From assembly GCA_026004095.1 (NCBI GenBank), contig BPIL01000007.1, forward strand, positions 92,608-156,607: a stretch of DNA of 64,000 nt. Direction: 5' to 3'. The notes beneath the pieces were generated by a model. That model searched no databases and was not told where the DNA came from. It saw only the letters and a list, made by a program, of their open reading frames with translations. The stretch is from Meiothermus sp. (lineage in GTDB: Bacteria; Deinococcota; Deinococci; Deinococcales; Thermaceae). This document shows positions 43,215 to 51,012 of this stretch, in pieces (within the stretch, counting starts at the first letter, position 1; the number at the start of each line of letters is the position of its first letter). The translations under genes and the position numbers were made by a program.

Positions 43215-44759
43215 ATGCGAATCCGGTTCTGGCTCACCTTAGGGTTGGCCCTCTTGTTATCCTGGGCTCTGGCCCAGACCCGCACCCTGATAATTGCCCA
43301 GGGCACCGACCCCACCTCGCTGGATGCCCCCCTGGCCACCGACTCGCCTTCGGGAACGGTGGTGAGCCATGTGGTGGAGACCCTGTTTGAGTACACCCCT
43401 GACGGCAAAATTGTGCCCCTGCTGGTCGAGCGCTATAGCTTTAGCAGCGACCGCAAAACGCTAACCCTGTTCCTTCGCAAAGGCATCAAATTCCACGACG
43501 GCACCGATTTCAACGCCGAAGCCGTAAAGTTCAACCTCGAGCGCCTGATCTCCCCCGAGCTGGCCTCCTCGTTTGCCTTCCTGCTGCGGGGTCGGGTTAG
43601 CGCTTTTGAAGTGGTGGATAGTCACACCCTGCGCCTGCGCATGCCCGAGCCCTTCGCCCCGGTACTGGCACACCTCTCCCACGGCTCCACCGGCATCCAA
43701 AGCCCGACCGCCATTCGGCGTTTGGGCGCAGGCTACCGCGACAACCCGGTGGGCACCGGCCCCTACAAGTTTGACCGCTGGCAGAAAGGGCAGTTTGTGG
43801 AGCTGGTACGCAACGAGGATTACTGGGGCAAAAAACCGGCTATCGAGCGCCTGCGCTTCCTGGCTGTACCGGAGGCCACCACCCGGATGGCCCTGGTCGA
43901 GACCGGGCAGGCCCACGTGGCCGTGCGGGTGCCACCCCAGGACGTGCAGCGCCTGAGCGCCCGCCCCGAGATCGAGGTGGTCAACACCCCGAGCGTGCGC
44001 ACCATCTTCTTCTACTTCAACCAGGCCAAAAAGCCCTTCGATGATGTGCGGGTGCGCAAAGCCATCAACCATGCCATCAACAAGGAAGAGATTGTGAAGT
44101 TTGTGCTGGGCGGCTTTGGCCGGGCCTCCGATGCCCCCATCAGCCCCGGTATCTTTGGATACACCAAGATTGGCAGCTACGAGTACAACCCCAACCTGGC
44201 ACGGCAACTGCTGGCCCAGGCCGGCTACAATGCCCAAAACCCCCTGCGCTTTACCATACACAGCCCCAACGGACGTTACCTGCAAGACATACGCGTAGCT
44301 GAAGCGGTGCAGAGCCAGCTCCGGGCCGTGGGGGTACAGGCCCAGATCCAGACCCTCGAGTGGGGCGCCTACCTGGCTGCCAGCAACCAGCCGCGCGACC
44401 GCAACGAGTTCCAGATGGCTATGCTGGGCTGGGGCACGGTAACGGGCGACGCTGACTACGGCCTGTTTGGCCTCTTCCACTCCTCTCAACAGGCCCCCAA
44501 CGGCTTTAACCGGGGTTTCTACTCCAACCCCCGCCTGGATCGCATCCTCGAGCAGGCCCGGGTTGCCACCAACCCTCAGGCCCGGCAACAGCTCTACAGA
44601 ACAGCCATGCAGATCATCTACAACGATGCCCCCTGGGCCTTCCTGCACTCTGAACAGCAGGTCACGGCCATCCGTCGCGAGGTGCAGGGCTTTATCGTAC
44701 ACCCCATCGAGCGCCTTATTGCTACCCAGGCCAGCTTCCGGACTTCAAGCCAGCGCTGA
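43215..44759 (+). CDS. peptide ABC transporter substrate-binding protein (family 5)
   Basis: Periplasmic binding protein (514 aa) of the DppA/OppA family. A signal peptide (MRIRFWLTLGLALLLSWALAQ) is followed by LIIAQGTDPTSLDAPLATDSPSG, FHDGTDFNAEAVKFNLERL, the GTGPYKFDRWQKGQFVELVRNEDYWG signature and RKAINHAINKEEIV. Ligands may be peptides, sugars or nickel complexes, and the sequence does not decide. AAGGAGG lies seven bases before the ATG at 43215, which sets the start. The 226-base gap before it (42989-43214) shows no gene. Confidence 0.9.
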   Translation: MRIRFWLTLGLALLLSWALAQTRTLIIAQGTDPTSLDAPLATDSPSGTVVSHVVETLFEYTPDGKIVPLLVERYSFSSDRKTLTLFLRKGIKFHDGTDFNAEAVKFNLERLISPELASSFAFLLRGRVSAFEVVDSHTLRLRMPEPFAPVLAHLSHGSTGIQSPTAIRRLGAGYRDNPVGTGPYKFDRWQKGQFVELVRNEDYWGKKPAIERLRFLAVPEATTRMALVETGQAHVAVRVPPQDVQRLSARPEIEVVNTPSVRTIFFYFNQAKKPFDDVRVRKAINHAINKEEIVKFVLGGFGRASDAPISPGIFGYTKIGSYEYNPNLARQLLAQAGYNAQNPLRFTIHSPNGRYLQDIRVAEAVQSQLRAVGVQAQIQTLEWGAYLAASNQPRDRNEFQMAMLGWGTVTGDADYGLFGLFHSSQQAPNGFNRGFYSNPRLDRILEQARVATNPQARQQLYRTAMQIIYNDAPWAFLHSEQQVTAIRREVQGFIVHPIERLIATQASFRTSSQR

Positions 44760-44774
44760 AAGATATGTAAGCCG

Positions 44775-44809
44775 ATCCCGCCACAAAGGGCTGTGGCGGG
44801 ATTCTTCTT
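44775..44809 (+). terminator. hairpin/terminator between binding protein and permease genes
   Basis: Perfect 11-bp stem ATCCCGCCACA/TGTGGCGGGAT with a six-base loop, followed by TCTTCTT. It lies 15 bases after the binding-protein stop. It should reduce read-through into the permease genes and protect the upstream mRNA. Confidence 0.8.
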
Positions 44810-44882
44810 GCAGGGCGAACAGCCCTTGGGTAGGATATCCAACAGCAAACAGCGCGCGCCAAACTAAGCGAGAATCGATTAC

Positions 44883-45803
44883 ATGACCACGTACGTTCTT
44901 CGCCGCCTACTCACGGTCATTCCCACTTTGTTGGGGGTTTTGTTGGCTGTGTTTTTGATGGTGAGACTGGCCCCCGGCGACCCCGCCCAGCTCCTGGCCG
45001 GCGAGTTCGCCACCCCTGAGACCCTGGCCGACATCCGCCAGCGCTTTGGCCTGGATCAGCCCTGGTACACCCAGCTTGGGCTTTACACCCTGAATGTGCT
45101 GCGCGGCGACCTGGGCGAGTCGGTGCGTACCCGCAAACCCGTGACCTACGAACTCAGCCAGTATTTCCCCAACACCCTCCGGCTCACCCTGGGGGCCATG
45201 CTGGTTGCGCTCTTGATTGGCATACCGGCGGGCATCATCGCCGCCATCCGCCCCGGCACCATCTTCGATCTGCTCGCCATGCTGGGGGCCTTGATTGGGG
45301 TCTCAATGCCGGTCTTTTGGTTTGGCCTGATGGCTATTCTGATTTTCTCGGTGCAGCTCGGCTGGTTTCCGGTGGCCGGTACAGGCACTTTGCACCACCT
45401 AATCCTCCCCGCCATCACCCTGGGCATCGGCACCGCCGCCATTCTGGCCCGCATGACCCGCAGCGCCATGCTGGAGGTGCTCTCGCAGGACTACATCCGC
45501 ACAGCGCGGGCCAAAGGGGTGGCGGGTCGGGTGGTAATTTTCAAGCATGCCCTGCGCAACGCTCTGATTCCGGTGGTTACCATTGCTGGGTTGCAATTTG
45601 GTGGGCTTTTAGAAGGTGCGGTGATTACCGAAACGGTGTTTGCCTGGCCGGGCATTGGACAGTTGCTGGTGGGTTCGATTCTGGCTCGAGACTACCCGGT
45701 TGTCCAGGGGGCTGTGCTCCTGATCGCGGTGGCCTTTATCCTGATTAACCTGATAGTAGACCTGCTGTACGGCGCCATTGACCCGAGGATCCGCTATGAC
45801 TAA
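44883..45803 (+). CDS. peptide ABC transporter permease (DppB type)
   Basis: Inner-membrane permease (306 aa): opening YVLRRLLTVIPTLLGVLLAVFLMVRLAPGDPA, a periplasmic loop, then five further helices with the coupling motif QDYIRTARAKGVAGRVVIFKHALRNALIPVVTIAG. It is the first gene of the permease pair and overlaps the next by 8 bases. No ATPase genes follow, so the transporter must use ATPases encoded elsewhere. Confidence 0.93.
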   Translation: MTTYVLRRLLTVIPTLLGVLLAVFLMVRLAPGDPAQLLAGEFATPETLADIRQRFGLDQPWYTQLGLYTLNVLRGDLGESVRTRKPVTYELSQYFPNTLRLTLGAMLVALLIGIPAGIIAAIRPGTIFDLLAMLGALIGVSMPVFWFGLMAILIFSVQLGWFPVAGTGTLHHLILPAITLGIGTAAILARMTRSAMLEVLSQDYIRTARAKGVAGRVVIFKHALRNALIPVVTIAGLQFGGLLEGAVITETVFAWPGIGQLLVGSILARDYPVVQGAVLLIAVAFILINLIVDLLYGAIDPRIRYD

Positions 45804-46863
45804 ACCAGTGGCGAATACCTCCACCCCAACCAGACGCGAACCACCCCGCTGGCGGCGGCGCCTGCTTCGGAACCCTCTAGCCATCACGGGGTTTGTTTTT
45901 ATCGGTGTTTTTGTGCTGGTAGCAGCTTTCGCACCTTTCATCTCACCATACAGCCCGGTTGAGCAAAACCTACGCGGCACCTATGTTCCCCCCATGCGTG
46001 TGGAGCTGCGCGGCCCGGATGGTCAACCCGGCCTCTGGGTGCGCGAGGTCAGCCGTACCCCACTAGGCCAGCTCGAGGTGGGACAGGAACTGTATCCCAT
46101 CCGATTCTTCGTGCGCGGTGAGCCCTGGGTCTGGTGGGGCGGCCTGCTGCGCAGTGACCTGCACCTGTTCGGGGTGGACGGCCCGGTTAAGTTTTATCTG
46201 CTGGGGGCCGATGAACAGGGCCGCGATATCCTGAGCCGGCTGGCCCATGGGGCCTGGATCTCGCTCTCCATCGGGCTTATCGCAGTGACCATTGGTCTTT
46301 TGGTAGGGGTTCCGGTGGGGCTTTTTTCCGGCTACTTTGGCGGCACCTTCGACCTGATCACCCAGCGCATTGTAGAGGTGATGCTCTCCTTTCCCGGCAT
46401 CCTGCTGGCCATCGTGCTGGTGGCCACCCTGGGCACCGGCCTGACCAATGTGATGATTGCAGTGGGTATCGCGGCCATTCCGGTATACGCCCGGCTGGTG
46501 CGGGGCTCGGTGCTGGCCTTGCGCGATCGGGAGTTTGTGGAGGCCAGCCGCGCCCTGGGTAGTCGTGACCTGCGCATCATGCTCCGGCACATTCTGCCCA
46601 ACGCCCTCTCCCCCATCATCGTGCAGTCGAGCCTACAGATGGCGGTGGCCATTTTGTTTGCCGCTGGACTGGGCTTTCTGGGCCTGGGGGCGCGTCCCCC
46701 CGAACCGGAATGGGGGCTGATGCTGGCCCGGGGGCGTGAATACCTGGCCACAGCCCCGCACGTAGCAACCTTTCCAGGGCTGGCTATTATGTTCGTGGCC
46801 CTGGGCTTCAACCTGCTGGGCGATGCGTTGCGCGACGCCCTCGACCCCAGGGCCCTGCGGTAG
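45796..46863 (+). CDS. peptide ABC transporter permease (DppC type)
   Basis: Partner permease (355 aa): N-terminal RRRLLRNPLAITGFVFIGVFVLVAAFAPFISPY, then LGADEQGRDILSRLAHGAWISL and the coupling motif DREFVEASRALGSRDLRIMLRHILPNAL. Between the first helix and the conserved core is an insert of roughly 60 residues (about 70-130), longer than in E. coli DppC and probably periplasmic. The ATG at 45796 overlaps the end of the DppB gene. Confidence 0.92.
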   Translation: MTKPVANTSTPTRREPPRWRRRLLRNPLAITGFVFIGVFVLVAAFAPFISPYSPVEQNLRGTYVPPMRVELRGPDGQPGLWVREVSRTPLGQLEVGQELYPIRFFVRGEPWVWWGGLLRSDLHLFGVDGPVKFYLLGADEQGRDILSRLAHGAWISLSIGLIAVTIGLLVGVPVGLFSGYFGGTFDLITQRIVEVMLSFPGILLAIVLVATLGTGLTNVMIAVGIAAIPVYARLVRGSVLALRDREFVEASRALGSRDLRIMLRHILPNALSPIIVQSSLQMAVAILFAAGLGFLGLGARPPEPEWGLMLARGREYLATAPHVATFPGLAIMFVALGFNLLGDALRDALDPRALR

Positions 46864-46936
46864 TGGAGTCTCATCATCGGTCGGCCCAGCTTTTGAGGAA
46901 AGTTTTACTCAAGCCCAGCCCCTCACCCGAAGCCGC

Positions 46937-46942
46937 TAATAT
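46937..46942 (+). promoter_or_regulatory. -10 box of leaderless lipoprotein promoter
   Basis: TAATAT ends 6 bases before the ATG at 46949, without any Shine-Dalgarno sequence. Confidence 0.5.
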
Positions 46943-46948
46943 GGGGGT

Positions 46949-47995
46949 ATGAAACCATGGCTGGGTCTTGTCCTGTTGGCCCTGGCCGGCTGCATCCCCG
47001 AGCCGGGTCAGCCTACCTACCGGGCCACCGAAATTCAGATACTGTTCCCCGAGAACACCGAGCGCTGGACGTACTTTTACGGCGAACCCCAGGCGGTGCA
47101 GCTCGGCGGGCGCACGCTGGCCCTTGCCAGAGGCGCCTCCAGCAGCCCCCTGGCCGTGCCGGAGGCCTTGCTGGTGGATGGCGAGGCCCTCTACCGCGAA
47201 ATTGGGCCGGCGCAGCCCCGTATAGCCCAGACCAGCCGCACCTTTCCGGGTTTGCAGTTTGTGGTGCGGGCCAGCCGCAATGTGCAAAGCGCCTGGCTGT
47301 TTGATGGGGACTGGTCGAGGCTGGGAAATAGTTTCACCAGCAGTAGCGCACAGGTTGTAGAGAACCGGCCCGGCACGCCCCGCTTCGGAGAACTGTCCGA
47401 GGCCGAGAACGCGGTGGTGCTGCGGGAAATCCTGGCCCGCCGCGGGGGCCGCCCGGTGGTGCTGTACGAGATCCAACCGGCCCTCGAGCCCAACCGCTAC
47501 ACCCCCGCCCCCAGCCAGAGCCGGGTGGCGGCCCTGGCCGTGCAGTACGGCCTCGAGACGGAGCTCACCCTTATGCCCCCCACCCCCAGCCCCAGCCCCC
47601 GCGTCCTGCGGCAGGGCAGCCAGTCGGCCTACACCGCCGCAGACCCCACCGCTTTCCTGGTTAGCAGCACCGAGCAGCTCCTTAGCGTCTGGCGGCTGGC
47701 CACCGGCAACCAGATTCCCCAGCCCGCCACCCCATCGGTCGATTTCAGCCAGAAGCGGGTGGTGGCCTTCTTCTGGGGCCAGAAACCCACCGGCGGCTAT
47801 GGCCTGCAGTACGTGAGCAGCCAGCTTTCGGGCAGCACCCTGCGGGTCACCCTGCGCCTGGTGAGCCCCGCACCAGGGGCCATCCTGACCCAGGCCCTGA
47901 CCAGCCCCTTCGTGATGCTCGAGGTGCCCGGGCGCTTCACCAGGGTAGAGTTCGTGGATACCAGCGGACGGCTCTTGGCCAGCGCGGGGAACTGA
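46949..47995 (+). CDS. lipoprotein with PrcB-like C-terminal domain
   Basis: Predicted lipoprotein (348 aa): signal MKPWLGLVLLALAG with lipobox Cys15. A first domain (about 20-205) of unknown type is joined by a proline/serine linker (TPSPSPR) to a C-terminal region (about 225-340) with KRVVAFFWGQKPTGGYGLQYVS and TSPFVMLEVPG, resembling the domain described for the PrcB subunit of the dentilisin protease complex of Treponema. It may bind or stabilise envelope partners. It is convergent with der. Confidence 0.75.
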   Translation: MKPWLGLVLLALAGCIPEPGQPTYRATEIQILFPENTERWTYFYGEPQAVQLGGRTLALARGASSSPLAVPEALLVDGEALYREIGPAQPRIAQTSRTFPGLQFVVRASRNVQSAWLFDGDWSRLGNSFTSSSAQVVENRPGTPRFGELSEAENAVVLREILARRGGRPVVLYEIQPALEPNRYTPAPSQSRVAALAVQYGLETELTLMPPTPSPSPRVLRQGSQSAYTAADPTAFLVSSTEQLLSVWRLATGNQIPQPATPSVDFSQKRVVAFFWGQKPTGGYGLQYVSSQLSGSTLRVTLRLVSPAPGAILTQALTSPFVMLEVPGRFTRVEFVDTSGRLLASAGN

Positions 47996-48006
47996 GCCCC
48001 AAGCGC

Positions 48007-49368
48007 CTACCCCCTCTCCCCTGCCCCCTTGCCCGGCTGCTCCCGGCGCCCGCGGAAGACCATCCGGAAGGGAATCTCGCGCAAACCCAGGTCTTCGCCG
48101 ATGCGGTTGCGCAAAAAACCCTCGAAAGCCCGCGTGACAAACTCGGGGTGGTTGCAAAAGAAGACAAAGGTGGGGGGGGCTACCTCGGGCTGGGTGAGGA
48201 AAAAGAGCTTGAGGGGTTTGCCCTTAAAGTTGGGGAGCAGGGTCTGGGTGCTCCAGACCGAGAGCCAGCGGTTGAGCTCGGCGGTCTCGAAGCGCACCCG
48301 GGCCAGCTCATAGAGCCGGGCGGCCTCGGAAAGAAGCTTGTGCAGGTTCTGCTTGGTCACCGAGGAGACATACAGAAGGGGCAGGTGCTGGACGTGCGAG
48401 AGTTTGAGGGCCAGGTCGGCCCGCACCCGCCTGGCCTCTTCCTTGGTCTCGATCAGATCCCATTTGGTGATGGTCAGGATAACCGGCTTGCCGGCCTCGA
48501 GGGCCTCGTTGGCTAGCTTAAGCTCGTGGTCGCCCAGCTCCTTGGGGTCTATCACCAGCAGCACCACATCGGCGTCGCGGATGGCCTGGTGGGCCCGCAT
48601 GATGGCCTGTTCCTCCACCCCGGTCTCGGGCCGCTTGCGGATGCCGGCGGTGTCGACCAGCAAGAACCGGCTACCCCCGTAGTCGAACTCGACATCAATG
48701 GAGTCGCGGGTGGTGCCGGGTATCTCCGAGACGATCACCCGTTCCTCGCCCAGGATGGCGTTGAGTAGGCTGGACTTGCCCGCATTGGGCCGACCCACGA
48801 TGGCCAGCCGGATGGGTACGACCTCGGGCTCGCTCTCCCCCTGGCGGATGGGTAGCAGGGCCCAGATGCGCTCCAGCAGCTCATCGAAGCCCCGGCTGTG
48901 GGCCGCGCTGGTGGGGACGGGCTCGCCAAAACCCAGGGCATAGAAACTCCCCAGGTAGGCCTCGTGCTTGGGGTCGTCTATCTTGGTGGCTACCAGCAAC
49001 ACCGGCTTGCCCTGGCGGCGCAAAAAGTCTGCGACCTCGAGGTCGGCGGTAACGATATCGCTACGCCCATCCACCGCAAACAACACCAGGTCGGCGTCCT
49101 GGATGGCGCGCTCCACTTTTTGCTTGATTTTCTTCTCCCACACATCCCCCGACCACAAGCCGCCGGTATCCACCAGCTTGAAGCGGCCCTGCTCGCTTTC
49201 CACCACACCCTCTTTGAGGTCGCGGGTCACCCCCGGCACATCGGCCACCACCGCAAACTGGCTCCCAGCCTTGGTGGCTTTCTCCGGGGCGGGGCGCAGT
49301 CCCAAAAGCTTGTTGAACAGGCTCGACTTACCCACATTGGGGCGGCCCACAATCACCACTCTATACAT
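48007..49368 (-). CDS. der: ribosome biogenesis GTPase Der (EngA)
   Basis: Double-GTPase (453 aa) for 50S subunit assembly. Two G domains carry P-loops GRPNVGKSSLFN (residues 8-19) and GRPNAGKSSLLN (about 195-206), with DTGG/DTAG switch-2 and TKID/TKWD base-recognition motifs. A KH-like C-terminal domain follows. Length and order are typical. It is divergent from the SDR gene. Confidence 0.97.
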   Translation of the reverse strand: MYRVVIVGRPNVGKSSLFNKLLGLRPAPEKATKAGSQFAVVADVPGVTRDLKEGVVESEQGRFKLVDTGGLWSGDVWEKKIKQKVERAIQDADLVLFAVDGRSDIVTADLEVADFLRRQGKPVLLVATKIDDPKHEAYLGSFYALGFGEPVPTSAAHSRGFDELLERIWALLPIRQGESEPEVVPIRLAIVGRPNAGKSSLLNAILGEERVIVSEIPGTTRDSIDVEFDYGGSRFLLVDTAGIRKRPETGVEEQAIMRAHQAIRDADVVLLVIDPKELGDHELKLANEALEAGKPVILTITKWDLIETKEEARRVRADLALKLSHVQHLPLLYVSSVTKQNLHKLLSEAARLYELARVRFETAELNRWLSVWSTQTLLPNFKGKPLKLFFLTQPEVAPPTFVFFCNHPEFVTRAFEGFLRNRIGEDLGLREIPFRMVFRGRREQPGKGAGERG

Positions 49369-49447
49369 AACTCAACCCGCTTTCGGTTCTAGCTGGCCCA
49401 CGTTACATAAGGCCATAAACAGCATTCTTGATGTTACCATGCGCGGT

Positions 49448-50110
49448 ATGAAGCCTAAAGCCTGCCTGGTGATCGGGATGGGGCGGGGGCTTGGGCTCTC
49501 GGTGGCCCGGCGCTTCGGCCAGGAAGGGTACCGGCTGGGCCTGATTGCCCGCAGCGCGGCCAGCCTGGAAAACTACGCAGGGGCGCTGGAACTCGATGGC
49601 TGCACGGTTCAAGCCTTTCCCGCCGATGTAGCCCGCACCCCCCAGCTCATCTCCGCCATCCGCGAGGCCGAAAAAGCGCTCGGCCCCATCGAGGTATTGA
49701 TCTACAACGCCTATGCCGCCCAGGGCTGCCGGGCCTCGGAGCTGAGCCGGGAGGCCCTCGAGCAAACCCTCCAGGTCAACCTTTACGGGGCTTTGCTAGC
49801 AGCCCAACTGGTCATCCCCGGCATGCTCTCGCGCCGCCAGGGCACCCTGCTCTTTACCGGGGATGGCCTGGCCCTAAACCCCCAGCCCGACCAGGCCGCG
49901 CTCTCCATTGGCAAAGCCGCCCTGCGGGCCCTGGTGGGCGCCCTGAGCAAAGAGCTCTACCGGGAAGGCATCCATGCCGCTACCGTGACCATCGACGGCC
50001 CGATCCGGCGCAACACCCCCTTCGACCCCGACCTAATCGCCGAAAAGTTCTGGGAGCTGCACGCCCAGCCTGCGGGCCGGTGGAAGACCGAGGTAATCTA
50101 CCAGGGTTAG
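49448..50110 (+). CDS. atypical short-chain dehydrogenase-like protein lacking the catalytic Tyr
   Basis: Rossmann-fold protein (220 aa) of SDR type. The dinucleotide loop is G10-M-G-R-G14-L-G16, an NNAG-like stretch is replaced by YNAYAAQG (86-93), and Lys156 of the YxxxK motif is kept in LSIGKAAL. The position expected for the catalytic Tyr (152) is Leu, and the usual Ser region reads TGDG. Classical SDR chemistry is therefore doubtful, and it may bind NAD(P) for another purpose. The start at ATG 49448 is supported by TACCAT 7 bases upstream. An ATG at 49439 is the alternative. Confidence 0.78.
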   Translation: MKPKACLVIGMGRGLGLSVARRFGQEGYRLGLIARSAASLENYAGALELDGCTVQAFPADVARTPQLISAIREAEKALGPIEVLIYNAYAAQGCRASELSREALEQTLQVNLYGALLAAQLVIPGMLSRRQGTLLFTGDGLALNPQPDQAALSIGKAALRALVGALSKELYREGIHAATVTIDGPIRRNTPFDPDLIAEKFWELHAQPAGRWKTEVIYQG

Positions 50111-50211
50111 TACACCCCAAAAGCCCAACAGCTCCCGCTAACCTTCAAATTTTCGCGCTCTCGGCACTCAATCGATGGTCTGATCGCGGAGCAACCCAAT
50201 TTGCACCTGAG

Positions 50212-50619
50212 CTAGCCTTTAGCGCCCTGGCCTAAAAAAGATTCGTTTCCCTCTCGAAACCTGGCCCATGCCCCCACCCGTTCGAAAAGGCAGAGACCCT
50301 CCTCGAGGGCGGGGCGAATGGGGCCAAGCCCATCACGGCCCAGGGCCAGGGCCTCGTCCCAGGTGTAGGGAAAGACCTCGAGCCCCCTGACCCCCGGAAG
50401 CCGGTAGTCCACCAAGCGTGCTCCAAAAGACAGGGGTGTGTCCGAAAGCAAAATCAGGATATCCGCATCGCTCATGGCCGTGGCCCCTCGCGGGCCCTGC
50501 CGGGCCAAGGAACCAAAGAGCACCACCGCCAGAACCTCCGGACGCTCCCCCAGCATCCGGGCTGCCCTGAGAATCTCCTGCAAGCGGGCCTCGCGGTCAA
50601 AGCGAAACACCTGGGTCAT
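50212..50619 (-). CDS. MNT-type nucleotidyltransferase (antitoxin-like)
   Basis: Small nucleotidyltransferase-fold protein (135 aa): GS at residues 36-37 in LFGSLARQGPRG and the metal pair D51-A-D53 in SDADILILL. It overlaps the upstream HEPN gene by 4 bases. Such pairs form type VII toxin-antitoxin modules in which the MNT protein modifies (AMPylates) the HEPN RNase. The tail after residue 100 is short and charged. Confidence 0.85.
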   Translation of the reverse strand: MTQVFRFDREARLQEILRAARMLGERPEVLAVVLFGSLARQGPRGATAMSDADILILLSDTPLSFGARLVDYRLPGVRGLEVFPYTWDEALALGRDGLGPIRPALEEGLCLFERVGAWARFREGNESFLGQGAKG

Positions 50620-50954
50620 ACATGGCTCCTGGCAAATTCCAGCACCTGCGCCGCCGGCCCTGCGGGGTGGGCATCGGGGTAGCGGGTGGGAATGTAGTAC
50701 TTGTCCAGAATTTTGCCTGCATCTACCAGATCATCGGGGACGTTGAGGTTGGCCGGAAGTGTGGTCAGAAGATCCAGAATGGAGTGACCCCAGGCCACCT
50801 GCCCGTGTGCCAGATGCAGCCCTTTAAGGGCCGCCGAGGCAGCCTGCTGGGCCGCAAAGCAGGCCCAGGCATAATCACCAAGCCCCAAGGAGGCCTGGGC
50901 ATGGCGCAGGTTGTACTCTGCCTGTTCCAACCAATCCTGGGCCCGGTTCACCAT
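50616..50954 (-). CDS. HEPN-domain protein (putative RNase toxin)
   Basis: All-helical HEPN protein (112 aa): WLEQAEYNLRHAQASLGLGDYAWACFAAQQAASAALKGLHLAHG and the Rx4-6H catalytic motif R91-YPDA-H96 in YYIPTRYPDAH. The Tyr that follows as HxY in some AMPylated HEPN toxins is not present: the sequence reads HPA. Paired with the MNT gene, it probably forms a toxin-antitoxin unit or a nucleotide-modification pair. It is divergent from the ion channel gene. Confidence 0.85.
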   Translation of the reverse strand: MVNRAQDWLEQAEYNLRHAQASLGLGDYAWACFAAQQAASAALKGLHLAHGQVAWGHSILDLLTTLPANLNVPDDLVDAGKILDKYYIPTRYPDAHPAGPAAQVLEFARSHV

Positions 50955-50999
50955 TCCAGTGTATCAGCCTGCACGCCCGGTCAGGGGCTTGGCAGGGCC

Positions 51000-51005
51000 T
51001 ATACT
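51000..51005 (+). promoter_or_regulatory. -10 box of leaderless ion-channel promoter
   Basis: A perfect TATACT ends 7 bases before the GTG start at 51013, with no Shine-Dalgarno sequence between them. Confidence 0.6.
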
Positions 51006-51012
51006 TGGGCCT

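Noticed and set aside
46874..48157. 427-codon minus-strand frame opposite the lipoprotein gene
   Set aside because: Low-complexity Gly/Ala/His-rich shadow with no start signal; the plus-strand lipoprotein has signal peptide, lipobox and promoter.
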